This document shows, piece after piece, positions 1 to 8,522 of a stretch of 35,010 bases of DNA. The stretch covers positions 1-35,010 of the forward strand of contig MPMT01000049.1 of NCBI GenBank assembly GCA_002238645.1. The letters are read 5' to 3'. The stretch's first letter is position 1. The number at the start of each line of letters is the position of its first letter. The notes under the pieces were generated by a model. It did no database searches. It saw only the letters and a program-made list of their open reading frames with translations, and was not told the DNA's origin. Source of the stretch: Alphaproteobacteria bacterium bin52. GTDB taxonomy: Bacteria; Pseudomonadota; Alphaproteobacteria; Thalassobaculales; Thalassobaculaceae. A program made the position numbers and the translations under genes.

Positions 1-293
1 CAGAATGGAGGCCCTTGGCATTCTCGTCCGTCCCACAAATCAGCTTCATGTGGGGGTGTCATTTCGGGGCTTCATCCAATCGTTCGCTTTCGCTACGGCC
101 CTCCGGTTCGCTCGCCACCCTGGCTGACCGGGCCAGCAGGGCTCTGTGTCTCTGCCGGCCCACGGTGGCTTTCTACGTCCCAGCTCGCTGGTCGCGGGTT
201 GCCCCGGGACCAGTGGGATATGCTACGGCACCACACTGAGAACTGTGCCGGCGGGACTTTCACCCGCAAGTTCAGCAGCTAGACTCGCTGCAC
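1..293 (-). mobile_element. Probable group II intron, 5' RNA domain (partial, runs off left edge)
   Basis: No credible protein is encoded here. Read on the minus strand, the stretch has the look of the 5' domain I region of a bacterial group II intron: a GGTGAAAGTCCC block (near 253-264), a GTAGCATAT segment (near 217-225), GGGACGTAGAAAG (near 173-185), and a CGTAGCGAAAGC segment with a GAAA tetraloop (near 87-98). A GTGCAGC near 287-293 is the best candidate for the 5' end, since these introns begin with a GTGYG-like sequence. The intron-encoded reverse transcriptase would lie further left on the minus strand, outside the window. The assignment rests on remembered sequence character, not on a fold or covariance search, so both the identity and the boundary are uncertain. 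Its neighbour is glgC, transcribed away from it. Confidence 0.4.
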
Positions 294-594
294 CCATTCG
301 ACCCCACGACGCCGCATGGCGCTCGTGCGACAGGCCGGCCTGAAGGTTCGCTGCGGTTGAGGTGGCGGTCATGCAGTCCCCCGGTTTCGGACGGTGACTG
401 GGCCATGATCACCCCCGGGCGCGCACCGTGTACACGCCGGCACGGCATGCGCGGAATTTCCGCGTGCTATGGTGGTAACGGCATGGCGGGCAGTCCGCGG
501 GGCCCATCCCGTCTTTCCCCGATGCGGCGTGGATCGCCGCACCGCAAGGAACACGTTCAGGCCGCCGCTGACATGAAAGGACCGAGGCTTCGAG
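294..594. other. Gene-free leader between intron fragment and glgC
   Basis: No convincing coding region on either strand; the open frames here lack ribosome-binding sites and family resemblance. The stretch presumably holds the glgC promoter. A small perfect hairpin (GCGGCG at 524-529, CGCCGC at 535-540, 5-nt loop) lies in the probable glgC leader. It has no T-run and so is not a terminator. Confidence 0.5.
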
Positions 595-1878
595 ATGGAC
601 AGGGTTCCCAAACGCTTCGTGAGCCGCCTCACCCAGGACACGCTGGCCCTCGTACTTGCCGGTGGCCGTGGATCCCGCCTGGGAGTCCTGACGGACTGGC
701 GAACCAAGCCCGCAGTACCGTTCGGGGGCAAGCTGCGGATCATCGACTTCGCCCTGTCCAACTGCCTGAATTCGGGCATCCGGCGTATCTGCGTGCTGAC
801 CCAGTACAAGTCGCACGCGTTGATCCAGCATCTCACGCAGGGCTGGAGCGGACTCAGCACCGAGCGGGGCGAGTTCATCGACATCATACCGGCCCAGCAA
901 TGGCTCGACGACGAATCCTGGTACCAGGGAACGGCGGATGCGGTGTTCCAGTGCCTCGACATCATCGACGCCTACCGCCCCAAGCATGTCCTTATCCTGC
1001 CCGGGGATCACGTCTATGCCATGGACTATGGAGAAACCCTTGCCGAACACGTGGAGTCCGGCGCCGACTTTACCATCGGCTGTACACCGGTACACCGGAG
1101 CGCGGCCAGCCAGTTCGGCGTGATCCAGGTCGATGAAGCGGGGCGGATCGTGCAATTCGCGGAGAAGCCGGAAGACCCACAGCCACTTCCTGACGATCCC
1201 CGGACCGCGCTGGCAAGCATGGGCATCTATGTCCTGGCGTACGACTACATGCGCGAACGGTTGCACGAGGACGCGTCAAACGAGGCGTCGTCCCACGATT
1301 TCGGCAAGGATTTGATCCCCGCCGCCGTAGCCGGGGGTGACCACCTGCGCGCGTTTCCCTTCCACAGGTCCCCGTCGGGCCTGGACGGATACTGGCGCGA
1401 TGTCGGGACCATCGACAGCTACTACGAGGCCAATCTCGGCGTCCTGTCGACGACCCCCCCGATCGACATCTACGATCCCGCCTGGCCCATTCGCACATTC
1501 CAGCCACAGCTGCCGGCCGCCCGGTTCGTCGGCGCGGGCAGGATGTGCCGCGTCAGGGATGTCTTGGTGAGTGGGGGCTGCGTCGTCCACCAGTCCGACC
1601 TGGACCGCAGCCTGCTCTATTCCAACGTCAAGGTGGGCGCGGGCAGCGAGCTTCAGGGTGTCCTGGCCCTGCCCGATTGCGAGATCGGCGAGGGCTGTCG
1701 CCTCAGGGATGCGATCCTGGACAACGGTTGCATCGTGCCGGACGGCACCGTGATCGGGGATGACGATCACGCCGACCGGGAGAGGTTCCTGATCAGCGAG
1801 GGCGGTGTTGTCGTGGTCAATCGAGGCATGCTCGGACAGGAGATCGGGTACCAACCCACCTACGCGGCGGAACGATAG
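595..1878 (+). CDS. glgC: Glucose-1-phosphate adenylyltransferase (ADP-glucose pyrophosphorylase)
   Basis: The product converts glucose 1-phosphate and ATP to ADP-glucose and pyrophosphate, the committed step of bacterial glycogen synthesis, in the cytoplasm. At 427 aa it has the usual GlgC length. The N-terminal nucleotidyltransferase domain shows the LVLAGGRGSRLG nucleotide loop (about residues 19-30), the KPAVPFGGKLRIIDFALSNC block, the ILPGDHVYAMDY catalytic-Asp region (about 133-144) and the FAEKP sugar-phosphate motif (about 187-191). The C-terminal third has the left-handed beta-helix pattern of this family. The ATG start is preceded only by a weak purine-rich stretch. It converges, 12 bp apart, with the GT4 glycosyltransferase gene. 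No other glycogen gene (glgA, glgB, glgX) is present, so ADP-glucose may instead feed the neighbouring glycosyltransferase; that is an inference. Confidence 0.95.
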   Translation: MDRVPKRFVSRLTQDTLALVLAGGRGSRLGVLTDWRTKPAVPFGGKLRIIDFALSNCLNSGIRRICVLTQYKSHALIQHLTQGWSGLSTERGEFIDIIPAQQWLDDESWYQGTADAVFQCLDIIDAYRPKHVLILPGDHVYAMDYGETLAEHVESGADFTIGCTPVHRSAASQFGVIQVDEAGRIVQFAEKPEDPQPLPDDPRTALASMGIYVLAYDYMRERLHEDASNEASSHDFGKDLIPAAVAGGDHLRAFPFHRSPSGLDGYWRDVGTIDSYYEANLGVLSTTPPIDIYDPAWPIRTFQPQLPAARFVGAGRMCRVRDVLVSGGCVVHQSDLDRSLLYSNVKVGAGSELQGVLALPDCEIGEGCRLRDAILDNGCIVPDGTVIGDDDHADRERFLISEGGVVVVNRGMLGQEIGYQPTYAAER

Positions 1879-1890
1879 GCGCGCAAGGGA

Positions 1891-3300
1891 CTACGGGGTG
1901 ACGTATTCCCGTATCAGTCGCGACGCGTCGAGGGGAGGAACCGCGGAAGCCGGAGCGTGCTCGCAGGACAGTGCGCGTTCGATCAGGGAGAGATACCGCT
2001 CGGCGGTACGCTGCCACGTATAGGTTTTCAGCACACGCTCGCGCGCCCGGGCCGCCAGGTCCTGCCGGTTATCCAGCGCCTCAAGCAGGCCCCGCGCAAT
2101 GTCGCGGGGGTCGTCCGGATCGACCAGCACACCCGAACCGTCGGCGAAGATCTCCGACGGTCCGCCGTTGCGTGTCACGACGCAGGCCAGTCCGCAGGCT
2201 GCCGCTTCGATCGGCGCCAGCCCGAAGGGCTCGTGAAACGCCGTCAACGCGAAGACCCCGCCGCCTTGTGCAACCGCACGATAGGTCGCCGCCAGCGCCT
2301 GCTGGGACGGAACATCGAGAAACCGGACACGCTCGCGCAGTCCGTGGTGGACAATGGTCTCCAGGATTGGCGCGAGAACCGATCGATCGTCGCCGTCGGG
2401 CAGGTCCAGTTCCCCGAACGGGTCCCGGATCCCGCGAACGCACAGGAGCAGGTCGGCGCGCTCACGCAGCTCCCCTGAAGCAGCGAACGCCTTGACCACG
2501 CCGACGGTGTTCTTCTTTGCGTCCAGACGGTTCGACACCACGATCGACGGGCGCCCGCCGGCACTTTCCTGCCACGGCACGTCAGCGCCAGAGCGCTCCG
2601 CCTCACCCCCGTCGGCAGTGAATATCCCGGTGTTGACGCCCGGGGGGATCACCGAGAACCTGCAGGGATCTTCCACGTCGACCGCGCCGGAGTAGAGCGG
2701 GTGAGCGTATTGTTCACGCCGTTCCTGCTCGGTCGAGGTCACGATACGGATCGCGCGTTCCATGGACAGACGTTCGGCCGCAATCCGCCTGGAGAACCGG
2801 AACCGGGCCTCGAGCTCCTTTGCGTTGACCTTCGACATTCCGAGCCGGTCAAGCTTCTGCGCGCCCAGCGAGTGGCCGGTAAAGGTGAACGGAACACCGG
2901 TTTCGTGCTCGAACAGTGCCGCGCAGAAACCGCCGTCCGAGTAGTGGGCTGTCGTGAAATCCGGCACTTCGCCCGAATAGAACGCGATCAGGTTGCCCAC
3001 GAACTCGGGCAGATGGTCCCACAACCGCTCCTTGCCAAGGAAGCGCGGTCCGCCGCAGGACAGCCGTACGATCCGCAGATCGTCACCCGTCCCCGGATAC
3101 CGGTCGATCTCGGATTCAAACTCGGGCCAGTCCCTGTCCACGATTCGCCGCGTGACGATATCGACGCGATGGCCCGCGGCCGCCATGGCCCGCGCGACTT
3201 CCTTGACGTAGACCAGCTGGCCACCGAAATCGGGATGCTCGGTCAGGTGCGAATCAGCCGGATCGAAGTTGCCCTGGGGGTTGAGAAAGGCAATGTGCAT
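1891..3300 (-). CDS. GT4-family glycosyltransferase, sucrose-phosphate-synthase-like
   Basis: A 469-aa GT-B glycosyltransferase. The N-terminus (MHIAFLNPQGNF, then HPDFGGQLVYVKEVARAMA at about 22-40) matches the sucrose-phosphate synthase/sucrose synthase branch of GT4, where the GGQ loop contacts the acceptor. The C-terminal half has the donor-binding EX7E motif in HEPFGLAPIEAAACG (about residues 357-371). Such enzymes transfer glucose or mannose from a nucleotide sugar to a sugar phosphate, for example fructose 6-phosphate. No sucrose-phosphate phosphatase gene is adjacent, so the product cannot be named; mannosylfructose-phosphate synthase is an alternative. It lies 22 bp downstream of the kinase gene on the same strand and is probably co-transcribed with it. 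No clear Shine-Dalgarno precedes the ATG. Confidence 0.82.
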   Translation of the reverse strand: MHIAFLNPQGNFDPADSHLTEHPDFGGQLVYVKEVARAMAAAGHRVDIVTRRIVDRDWPEFESEIDRYPGTGDDLRIVRLSCGGPRFLGKERLWDHLPEFVGNLIAFYSGEVPDFTTAHYSDGGFCAALFEHETGVPFTFTGHSLGAQKLDRLGMSKVNAKELEARFRFSRRIAAERLSMERAIRIVTSTEQERREQYAHPLYSGAVDVEDPCRFSVIPPGVNTGIFTADGGEAERSGADVPWQESAGGRPSIVVSNRLDAKKNTVGVVKAFAASGELRERADLLLCVRGIRDPFGELDLPDGDDRSVLAPILETIVHHGLRERVRFLDVPSQQALAATYRAVAQGGGVFALTAFHEPFGLAPIEAAACGLACVVTRNGGPSEIFADGSGVLVDPDDPRDIARGLLEALDNRQDLAARARERVLKTYTWQRTAERYLSLIERALSCEHAPASAVPPLDASRLIREYVTP

Positions 3301-3322
3301 GAGAGTACCGGTATCCCCGGGT

Positions 3323-3973
3323 TCAGCCTGCGGGAACCGCCGTGTAGTCGCTATCGATCACGATGTCGGCCCGGGCCTTGTGAGCCGAGATGATCCCGTG
3401 CTCGATTTCCAGGACCCGGTCAATGAAAGGGTCGAGTTCGGCGGCGTGGCGCATCCGCTTCTGCCGATGTTCATGGGTCTGCAGATGGGTCCGGTCGATG
3501 AAGACGTGCGTCTGGCAGCGGGCGAGCAACGTCGTGTAGGTTCCTTCGGCGATCATGACGCGGGCATGCCCGACCTCCAGCGTCTCAGACCCGACGGCAT
3601 CGGCCTCGTAGTCGACCAGCGGCTTGACGACCTCGTCGGCGCCGTCGAGAAACGCGCCCACGTGCGAATCCATCAACGCCAGGTGGACCTCCTGAGGACC
3701 GACCCAGGTGATGTCGGCGCGTCGCGTGCGGTCGTTCGTCCTCGGCGGATGAATGAAGTAGTCGTCCTGTTGCAGGACCATGCTCTCGATCCGATGCTGT
3801 CCAAGCACCTGCTGAAGCGCCGCCGCCGTTTCCGACTTGCCGCTTCCCGACTGTCCGGCGATCGAAACGGCGTACCGGTCATGCCTTGCGGCCAGCACCG
3901 GTTTCAGCAAGGACAGGATCCCGGCAGCCGCCTTGCGGTGATGGGGTTCGATGATGATCGAGTCGCCTCGCAT
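3323..3973 (-). CDS. Uridine-kinase-like P-loop NTPase (small-molecule kinase)
   Basis: A 216-aa cytoplasmic P-loop kinase. The Walker A is GQSGSGKSE (about residues 39-47), followed by QQDDYFIHPPRT, the substrate-loop pattern of the uridine kinase/phosphoribulokinase superfamily, and VMIAEGTYT, a Walker B-like strand. The start was set at the ATG at 3973 because an AGGAG sits about 7 bases before it; an upstream extension would add 28 poorly conserved residues. Uridine itself is only one possible substrate: its place directly upstream of the GT4 glycosyltransferase suggests a sugar or sugar derivative. The gene diverges from the DUF4922 gene across about 227 bp, where both promoters should lie. 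Confidence 0.75.
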   Translation of the reverse strand: MRGDSIIIEPHHRKAAAGILSLLKPVLAARHDRYAVSIAGQSGSGKSETAAALQQVLGQHRIESMVLQQDDYFIHPPRTNDRTRRADITWVGPQEVHLALMDSHVGAFLDGADEVVKPLVDYEADAVGSETLEVGHARVMIAEGTYTTLLARCQTHVFIDRTHLQTHEHRQKRMRHAAELDPFIDRVLEIEHGIISAHKARADIVIDSDYTAVPAG

Positions 3974-4200
3974 GCGTGCTTCTCCTGCCACTTTCACCTG
4001 CCCCGGTCCTGACGTTTCAACGCAGGTCACGATTCCGGTTGGCAGGGACCTGCGCATATACTAGGGACTGCGCCGGTCGAAGCGAATTCGTGCTCCGCCC
4101 GGATGCGGATGCGGTCAGCTTGCCCGGGGACAACCGCGTATGCGTCCTTCACCGCACACGCATCCTTCGTCGAGATGCCGTCGGCACGCGGGCACCCGAC

Positions 4201-5229
4201 GTGTCCCCTGATTACGAGAACTCATGGCTGACCCTGAACGGACGGCTGCGTCAGCTGGAGCGGGTGTCCGGGCTCGGGGCCGCCTTGCGGGAACTGGAAT
4301 GCCATCATCTGAACAACGGGTTCCTCACCGACACCCTGTGGCAGGTCGAAAGCCGGTCCTTCTCCGATCCTGACCATCCCGAACGGTTTTTCCGCGCCCA
4401 GTACAATCCGAGACGCGCCCACCGCTTCCGCGGCGCAGGCAGAACACTCGCCGCCGACCTACCGGCACACGGCTGCTTCCTGTGCCGGGACACGATCGAA
4501 TTGCAGCAGCAGGGCGCCCAGCTGGGGTACCGGATCGAATCGGGCAAGCGGGTGTTCTTCGCCCTCACCAACCCGTTTCCCGTTCTGCCCGGGCATATCG
4601 TCGTCGCCTCCGAGGAACACCGAACGCAGGAGTGGGGTTTCCGCGACCCGTCGGGCGTTGCTGTTGAAGAACTGGTCGAGGATCTTGTTCTCCTCTCCGC
4701 ACGGATGCCGGAGTACGTCGGGTTCTACAATGGAATTGGTGGCGGATGCTCGATTCCCGAACACCTGCACTACCAGTTCGTGACCCGTCCCGGGGGTGTT
4801 GCGGCGTTTCCCCTCGAACTCGCCGCACGGTCCGGGCGCGGGAAGAACGCTGACGCTTCGATGCTGATCCGGCACTACCCGGTCGAAGCGGTCGTATGGA
4901 CAGGGTCCACCGACCTGGTGGTGACGTGCGCATCCGACTGGCTGACGGCGTGGGCACGGCGCAACGGCACCCGTCTCGACGACCTGTCAGCGAACTTCGT
5001 TGCCACCGGCGATGGTTGCGGCGACCGGGTCTCGCTCTACTTCGTGCCCCGGCGCCGCTCGCAGTCCCGCCTGCGGGGAGTGGGCGGCGTTGCCGGGGCG
5101 CTGGAAGTGCTCGGCGAAGTCGTATTGGCCGATCCGGATGCAGGAACACGCCTCAGGGACGGCTCGATCAACTATTTCAGCCTGCAGAGCGCGCTGGAAA
5201 GTCTGCACATCCCGCTCGAACCCGCGTAA
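4201..5229 (+). CDS. DUF4922 / HIT-superfamily phosphorylase-like protein
   Basis: A 342-aa protein resembling DUF4922 proteins, which belong with Ap4A phosphorylase and galactose-1-phosphate uridylyltransferase in the HIT superfamily. Visible features are a CFLC pair (cytosine-type knuckle, about residue 97), NPFPVLPGHIVVAS (about 125-138), and the HIT-type catalytic motif EHLHYQFV (about 187-194), where the His-x-His-x-Gln forms the nucleotidyl intermediate in known members. The frame is open much further upstream, but the similar part begins at DYENSWL, so the GTG at 4201 was chosen; its ribosome site is weak and the start is uncertain. A role in nucleotide or nucleotide-sugar phosphorolysis or transfer is inferred from family and neighbours. 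The substrate is unknown. Confidence 0.72.
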   Translation: MSPDYENSWLTLNGRLRQLERVSGLGAALRELECHHLNNGFLTDTLWQVESRSFSDPDHPERFFRAQYNPRRAHRFRGAGRTLAADLPAHGCFLCRDTIELQQQGAQLGYRIESGKRVFFALTNPFPVLPGHIVVASEEHRTQEWGFRDPSGVAVEELVEDLVLLSARMPEYVGFYNGIGGGCSIPEHLHYQFVTRPGGVAAFPLELAARSGRGKNADASMLIRHYPVEAVVWTGSTDLVVTCASDWLTAWARRNGTRLDDLSANFVATGDGCGDRVSLYFVPRRRSQSRLRGVGGVAGALEVLGEVVLADPDAGTRLRDGSINYFSLQSALESLHIPLEPA

Positions 5230-5659
5230 CGCCCGGGATGGATGCAGACAGTCCCCGGTCGGGGCGAAGCGCAGCTGTCCGGACCGAGCCACCTCCGGCT
5301 GCGACGCACCGGGACCGAACCCGGCTATCAGGACGACCGGCAACGAAGCAGGTCCGGGGATACCGGGTGGCCGCGCCGGAACCGGCGTTGCCGGAGCGCC
5401 CCTCCCCGCGGAACCGTGCGTGACATTGATCGTACCGGCAGCACCGTCGCGTCCCGGACCTGCCCGTCAGCATTCCACCGGATGATCATCCTGCATTGCA
5501 GCGTCCGTGAAGGCCTGATGCCGGCGACGGTGGCACCGAACTGCCCGACCATGTCCTCCCGGTACCCCGGGCGCTCGGCATCGAGGTGCCGATCGTGATC
5601 CGCGGGAGCGTGGTGAACGCCTCGCCCCTGGAGGTTGAAGCGGTGTTCGCTCCGGCCGG
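5230..5659. other. Gene-free convergent spacer
   Basis: About 430 bp between two convergent genes. The short open frames here have arginine/serine/proline-rich translations typical of shadow reading in high-GC DNA and show no family resemblance. No RNA gene, strong hairpin with a T-run, or repeat was seen. Confidence 0.5.
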
Positions 5660-6049
5660 TCACATCGGGTTCTCGATCCGCTCCATATCCTCGTCGGAGA
5701 GGCCGAAGTGATGGCCGATCTCGTGCACCAGGACGTGGGTCACGATCCGCGCAAGATCCTCCCCGGTCTCGCACCAGAGATCGAGGATCGGCCTGCGGTA
5801 GAGAAAGATCATGTTCAGGTCCTCGGGCTGGCCGGCCAGCTGCTGCTGTCCGAACGGCTGGCCCGAGTACAGGCCCAGCAGGTCGAACGGGCTTTCGAGG
5901 TCCATCTCCTGGCAGATTTCATCCGACGGAAACTCCTCGACCACGAACACGACGTCCCGGGTCATCGCGCGCAGGTGCTCCGGGATGGACTGCATCGCCG
6001 TTCGGGCGAGCACCTCCAGATCGTCAAGCGTCGGCGGTGTGGCGGACAT
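5660..6049 (-). CDS. Zincin-like metallopeptidase family protein (PF06262 type)
   Basis: A 129-aa protein with the zinc-metalloprotease signature HEIGHHFGLSDEDME near its C-terminus (about residues 108-122): two zinc-binding His and the catalytic Glu in HExxH, with a downstream Asp as probable third ligand. Length and layout (acidic N-terminus, LYRRPI strand, C-terminal HExxH) match the small zincin-like family formerly called DUF1025, whose cellular substrate is unknown. No signal peptide is seen, so it is probably cytoplasmic. The ATG at 6049 was chosen because it starts the conserved MSATPPTLDDLE region; the frame is open further upstream only as antisense to cobO. It diverges from cobO with 81 bp between starts. 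Confidence 0.85.
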   Translation of the reverse strand: MSATPPTLDDLEVLARTAMQSIPEHLRAMTRDVVFVVEEFPSDEICQEMDLESPFDLLGLYSGQPFGQQQLAGQPEDLNMIFLYRRPILDLWCETGEDLARIVTHVLVHEIGHHFGLSDEDMERIENPM

Positions 6050-6130
6050 GGCAATGCGGGTGGGGCACGGCTTTCCCCCTTCCGGTGTGTGTGCGAGACT
6101 CTCCCGGCGAACCCGGACCAGGAGCGCAGC

Positions 6131-6751
6131 ATGGCCACGACACCGATCGACCCGGCCCGCGCCGAACGCCATGCCGAGAAGATGGCGAAGAAAAAGGCGG
6201 CGCGGGACAAGATCATGGCGACCAAGGACCGCACCGGCGGACTTCTGATCGTCCACACCGGCAAGGGCAAGGGCAAGTCTACTGCCGCCTTCGGCATGGT
6301 GTGCCGCGCCATCGGCCACAACATGAAGGTCGGCGTGGTGCAGTTCGTCAAGGGCCGCTGGCAGACCGGTGAACGCGCGGTGCTGGAGGCGTTTCCCGAA
6401 CAGGTCACGATCCGGACCATGGGCGAAGGCTTCACCTGGGACACCCAGGACCTGGACCGCGATATTGCCGCCGCCAAGGCCGCCTGGGACCAGGCACTGC
6501 GCATGATGGAGGATCCCGATCTCTCCATGCTGCTGCTCGACGAACTCAACATCGTGCTGCGCTACGGCTACCTGCCGATCGGGGAGATCGTGGAACGGCT
6601 CACCGACAGGAGGGACGGGCTGCATGTCATCGTCACGGGTCGAAACGCCAGGCAGGAACTGATCGATGCGGCCGACCTGGTCACCGAAATGACCCAGGTG
6701 AAGCACCCGTTCCGCTCGGGGTTCAAGGCCCAGGCCGGCATCGAGTACTGA
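6131..6751 (+). CDS. cobO: Cob(I)yrinic acid a,c-diamide adenosyltransferase
   Basis: This enzyme transfers the 5'-deoxyadenosyl group from ATP to reduced cobalt in corrinoids, giving the upper ligand of coenzyme B12. The 206-aa length fits the CobO/BtuR family. The P-loop is in HTGKGKGKSTAAFG (about residues 42-55), followed by VGVVQFVKG (about 70-78) and the LLLDELNIVLRYGYL strand (about 136-150), all family hallmarks. The basic N-terminal segment (RAERHAEKMAKKKAARDK) is also typical. An AGGAG six bases before the ATG supports the start. It stands about 7 kb from the main cobalamin cluster, with unrelated genes between, and ends 4 bp from the convergent SDR gene. Confidence 0.97.
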   Translation: MATTPIDPARAERHAEKMAKKKAARDKIMATKDRTGGLLIVHTGKGKGKSTAAFGMVCRAIGHNMKVGVVQFVKGRWQTGERAVLEAFPEQVTIRTMGEGFTWDTQDLDRDIAAAKAAWDQALRMMEDPDLSMLLLDELNIVLRYGYLPIGEIVERLTDRRDGLHVIVTGRNARQELIDAADLVTEMTQVKHPFRSGFKAQAGIEY

Positions 6752-6754
6752 CCC

Positions 6755-7633
6755 TCACGTCGCCTCCGCCAGGGCAGCCAGCCCCTCGCGGTAGGTCGGG
6801 TAGGTGAGCGTCACCCCGAGTTCGTTTCCGAGCAGGCTCGTATCCAGGCGCTTGCACTCGCTGTAGAACGACCGCGCCATCTCCGACAGGTCGGCATCGG
6901 CAAAGGCAATCGGCTCCGGCGGCGTCCTGCCCAGCAACGCGCAGGCGTGGCGAACCACGTCGCCGCTCGGACACGCCTCCCGGTCGGCGACATTGTAGAT
7001 GCCGCCGTCGCGCGGTCGCGCCATCGACGCCATCAGGATGGTGCCGATGTCATCAACGTGGATGCGGTTGAACACCTGGCCCGGCTTGTCGATGATCCGG
7101 GCGGTTCCCCGTCGCACCTGATCAAGCACGGTGCGCCCGGGCCCGTAGATGCCAGCAAGCCTGAACACCTGGACAGCCGCTGCACCACCCAGGTCGAGCC
7201 AGGCTCGCTCGGCGGCGCACCGTCGCTCGCCGCGTCCACTTGAGGGTCTGGGCTGCTCGTTTTCCGTGACCAGCGCCCCGCCGCGATCACCGTAGACCGC
7301 GGGGGTCGAGAGATAGCCGATCCAGGATATCGACGCGGACGCGCGCAGGTCGTCCGCGTGCAGCGCCAGAACAGGGTCTCCGTCGCCGGTCGGAGGAACC
7401 GAACTGAGCACGTGGGTCACGTCCGCAAGGGCGGCGGCCGGCAGCGGGTGGACACCGTCAAACCCGTGTACCACGCATCCGGCCACGCCGGTGCGGGCGG
7501 GACCGCGAACGGTGCCCGATACCCGCCATCCGTGGCGGACCAGACGCCTGGCGAGCCGACTGGCAGTGTAGCCAAGACCAAAACAGAACAGGCGACCCGT
7601 CGGGATCGAGGGAACCGGAAGCGGTGCGGACAT
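6755..7633 (-). CDS. SDR-type NAD(P)-dependent epimerase/dehydratase-like protein (YeeZ-like)
   Basis: A 292-aa extended SDR-like protein. The N-terminal strand LFCFGLGYTASRLARRL (about residues 15-31) carries the GxGYTAxxLA version of the dinucleotide-binding loop found in the YeeZ branch, not the classical TGxxGxxG. ISWIGYLSTPAVYGD (about 103-117) holds the active-site-region Tyr, and FNRIHVDDIG (about 202-211) is the conserved epimerase-type HVDDI motif. The reaction and substrate are unknown for this branch. It lies 39 bp downstream of the dioxygenase gene on the same strand and may be the last gene of that operon. It starts at an ATG preceded by AAAGGG. Confidence 0.82.
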   Translation of the reverse strand: MSAPLPVPSIPTGRLFCFGLGYTASRLARRLVRHGWRVSGTVRGPARTGVAGCVVHGFDGVHPLPAAALADVTHVLSSVPPTGDGDPVLALHADDLRASASISWIGYLSTPAVYGDRGGALVTENEQPRPSSGRGERRCAAERAWLDLGGAAAVQVFRLAGIYGPGRTVLDQVRRGTARIIDKPGQVFNRIHVDDIGTILMASMARPRDGGIYNVADREACPSGDVVRHACALLGRTPPEPIAFADADLSEMARSFYSECKRLDTSLLGNELGVTLTYPTYREGLAALAEAT

Positions 7634-7672
7634 CGCAGCCTGGCCCTTTCGGCAATCGGAAGGCGCTGATCG

Positions 7673-8521
7673 TCAATTCTGCCCGATCGAGACCCGCCAG
7701 TGGATCCGGTCCTCGTGTGGCGGATAGTCTCCCGCCGCCTTGTGGACCAGGCACCGGTTGTCCCAGACCACCACGTCCCCCACCCGCCAGGAGTGCACGT
7801 AGCCCGCACCCGGCACGATCATGCGTTCTGCAAGTTCCTCGATGACGGCGTCGCTGTGCTCAGGTTCCAGACCCTCGATGTAGAGGATCTTGCCGGGATC
7901 GAAGTAGAGCGCCTCCCGACCGGTTTCCGGGTGGGGCTGGAGCAACCGGTGAAACGCCGGAGGCTCATGCCTGTCCTCCGGCTCCAGCAGCAGGTTCGCA
8001 CTGCTGCGGCCGCCGAAGGTAAAGGCGCCCCTGCGACCGTCAAGCAGTCGTCGCAGGTGCCCGGGCAGGGCTTCGCAGGCCTTGGTCATGCAGGAGAACA
8101 GGGTGTCACCACCGCTGCCGGGAACCGCACGCGCGTGCAGGGCGGTTGCCTTGAACGGCCGCTCTTCGTAAGCGCCGTCGGTGTGGAAACAGGCGGCGCC
8201 GCGCCGGTAGACGTGCTGCTTCAGCGTCCCGTCGGGATTGAACTTGTCGACGCCCAGCACGGTGATCTCCGGGTACTGCGGATGCCGGGTCGCCTTCGAG
8301 GGATGACGGACCACGGTTCCATACCGGCGGCAATGCTGCAGGAAGTCACCAAGACCGAGGTCCTGGTCACGGATCACCGTGACACCGTGGTCGAGCCACG
8401 TCCGGTACACGCCGGCGAATCCGTCTTCGTCGAGCCGGCGGATGTCGACGCCGGTAATCTCTGCGCCGATGTGTTCCCCGAGCTTGCGGATCCGCACGTC
8501 ATGCCCTCCCCTCGCCGTCAT
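7673..8521 (-). CDS. TauD/TfdA-family Fe(II)/2-oxoglutarate-dependent dioxygenase
   Basis: A 282-aa member of the TauD/TfdA clan. The iron-binding facial triad is visible: HTD in CFHTDGAYEE (His and Asp, about residues 104-106) and the distal His in VVWDNRCLVHKA (about 249-260), followed by the 2-oxoglutarate-binding Arg in HWRVSIG. Family members hydroxylate small organic acids, sulfonates or amines and release CO2 and succinate; the substrate here is unknown. The gene starts 1 bp after the stop of the small membrane-protein gene, which suggests translational coupling within a five-gene minus-strand operon with a CoA-transferase and a lyase. A second, shortened dioxygenase of the same clan lies at 26926-27525. 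Confidence 0.88.
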   Translation of the reverse strand: MTARGGHDVRIRKLGEHIGAEITGVDIRRLDEDGFAGVYRTWLDHGVTVIRDQDLGLGDFLQHCRRYGTVVRHPSKATRHPQYPEITVLGVDKFNPDGTLKQHVYRRGAACFHTDGAYEERPFKATALHARAVPGSGGDTLFSCMTKACEALPGHLRRLLDGRRGAFTFGGRSSANLLLEPEDRHEPPAFHRLLQPHPETGREALYFDPGKILYIEGLEPEHSDAVIEELAERMIVPGAGYVHSWRVGDVVVWDNRCLVHKAAGDYPPHEDRIHWRVSIGQN

Positions 8522-8522
8522 G

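Noticed and set aside
15..343. Two overlapping short plus-strand frames in the left 340 bases
   Set aside because: They look like translations of a structured RNA region; no ribosome-binding site, no recognised family, and the minus strand shows group II intron-like features.
357..1136. A 259-aa plus-strand frame overlapping glgC
   Set aside because: It is a shadow frame with Arg/Pro/Gly-rich translation; glgC in the neighbouring frame is unmistakable.
5242..5598. A 118-aa plus-strand frame in the 430-bp spacer
   Set aside because: Low-complexity Arg/Ser/Pro composition, no ribosome-binding site and no family resemblance.
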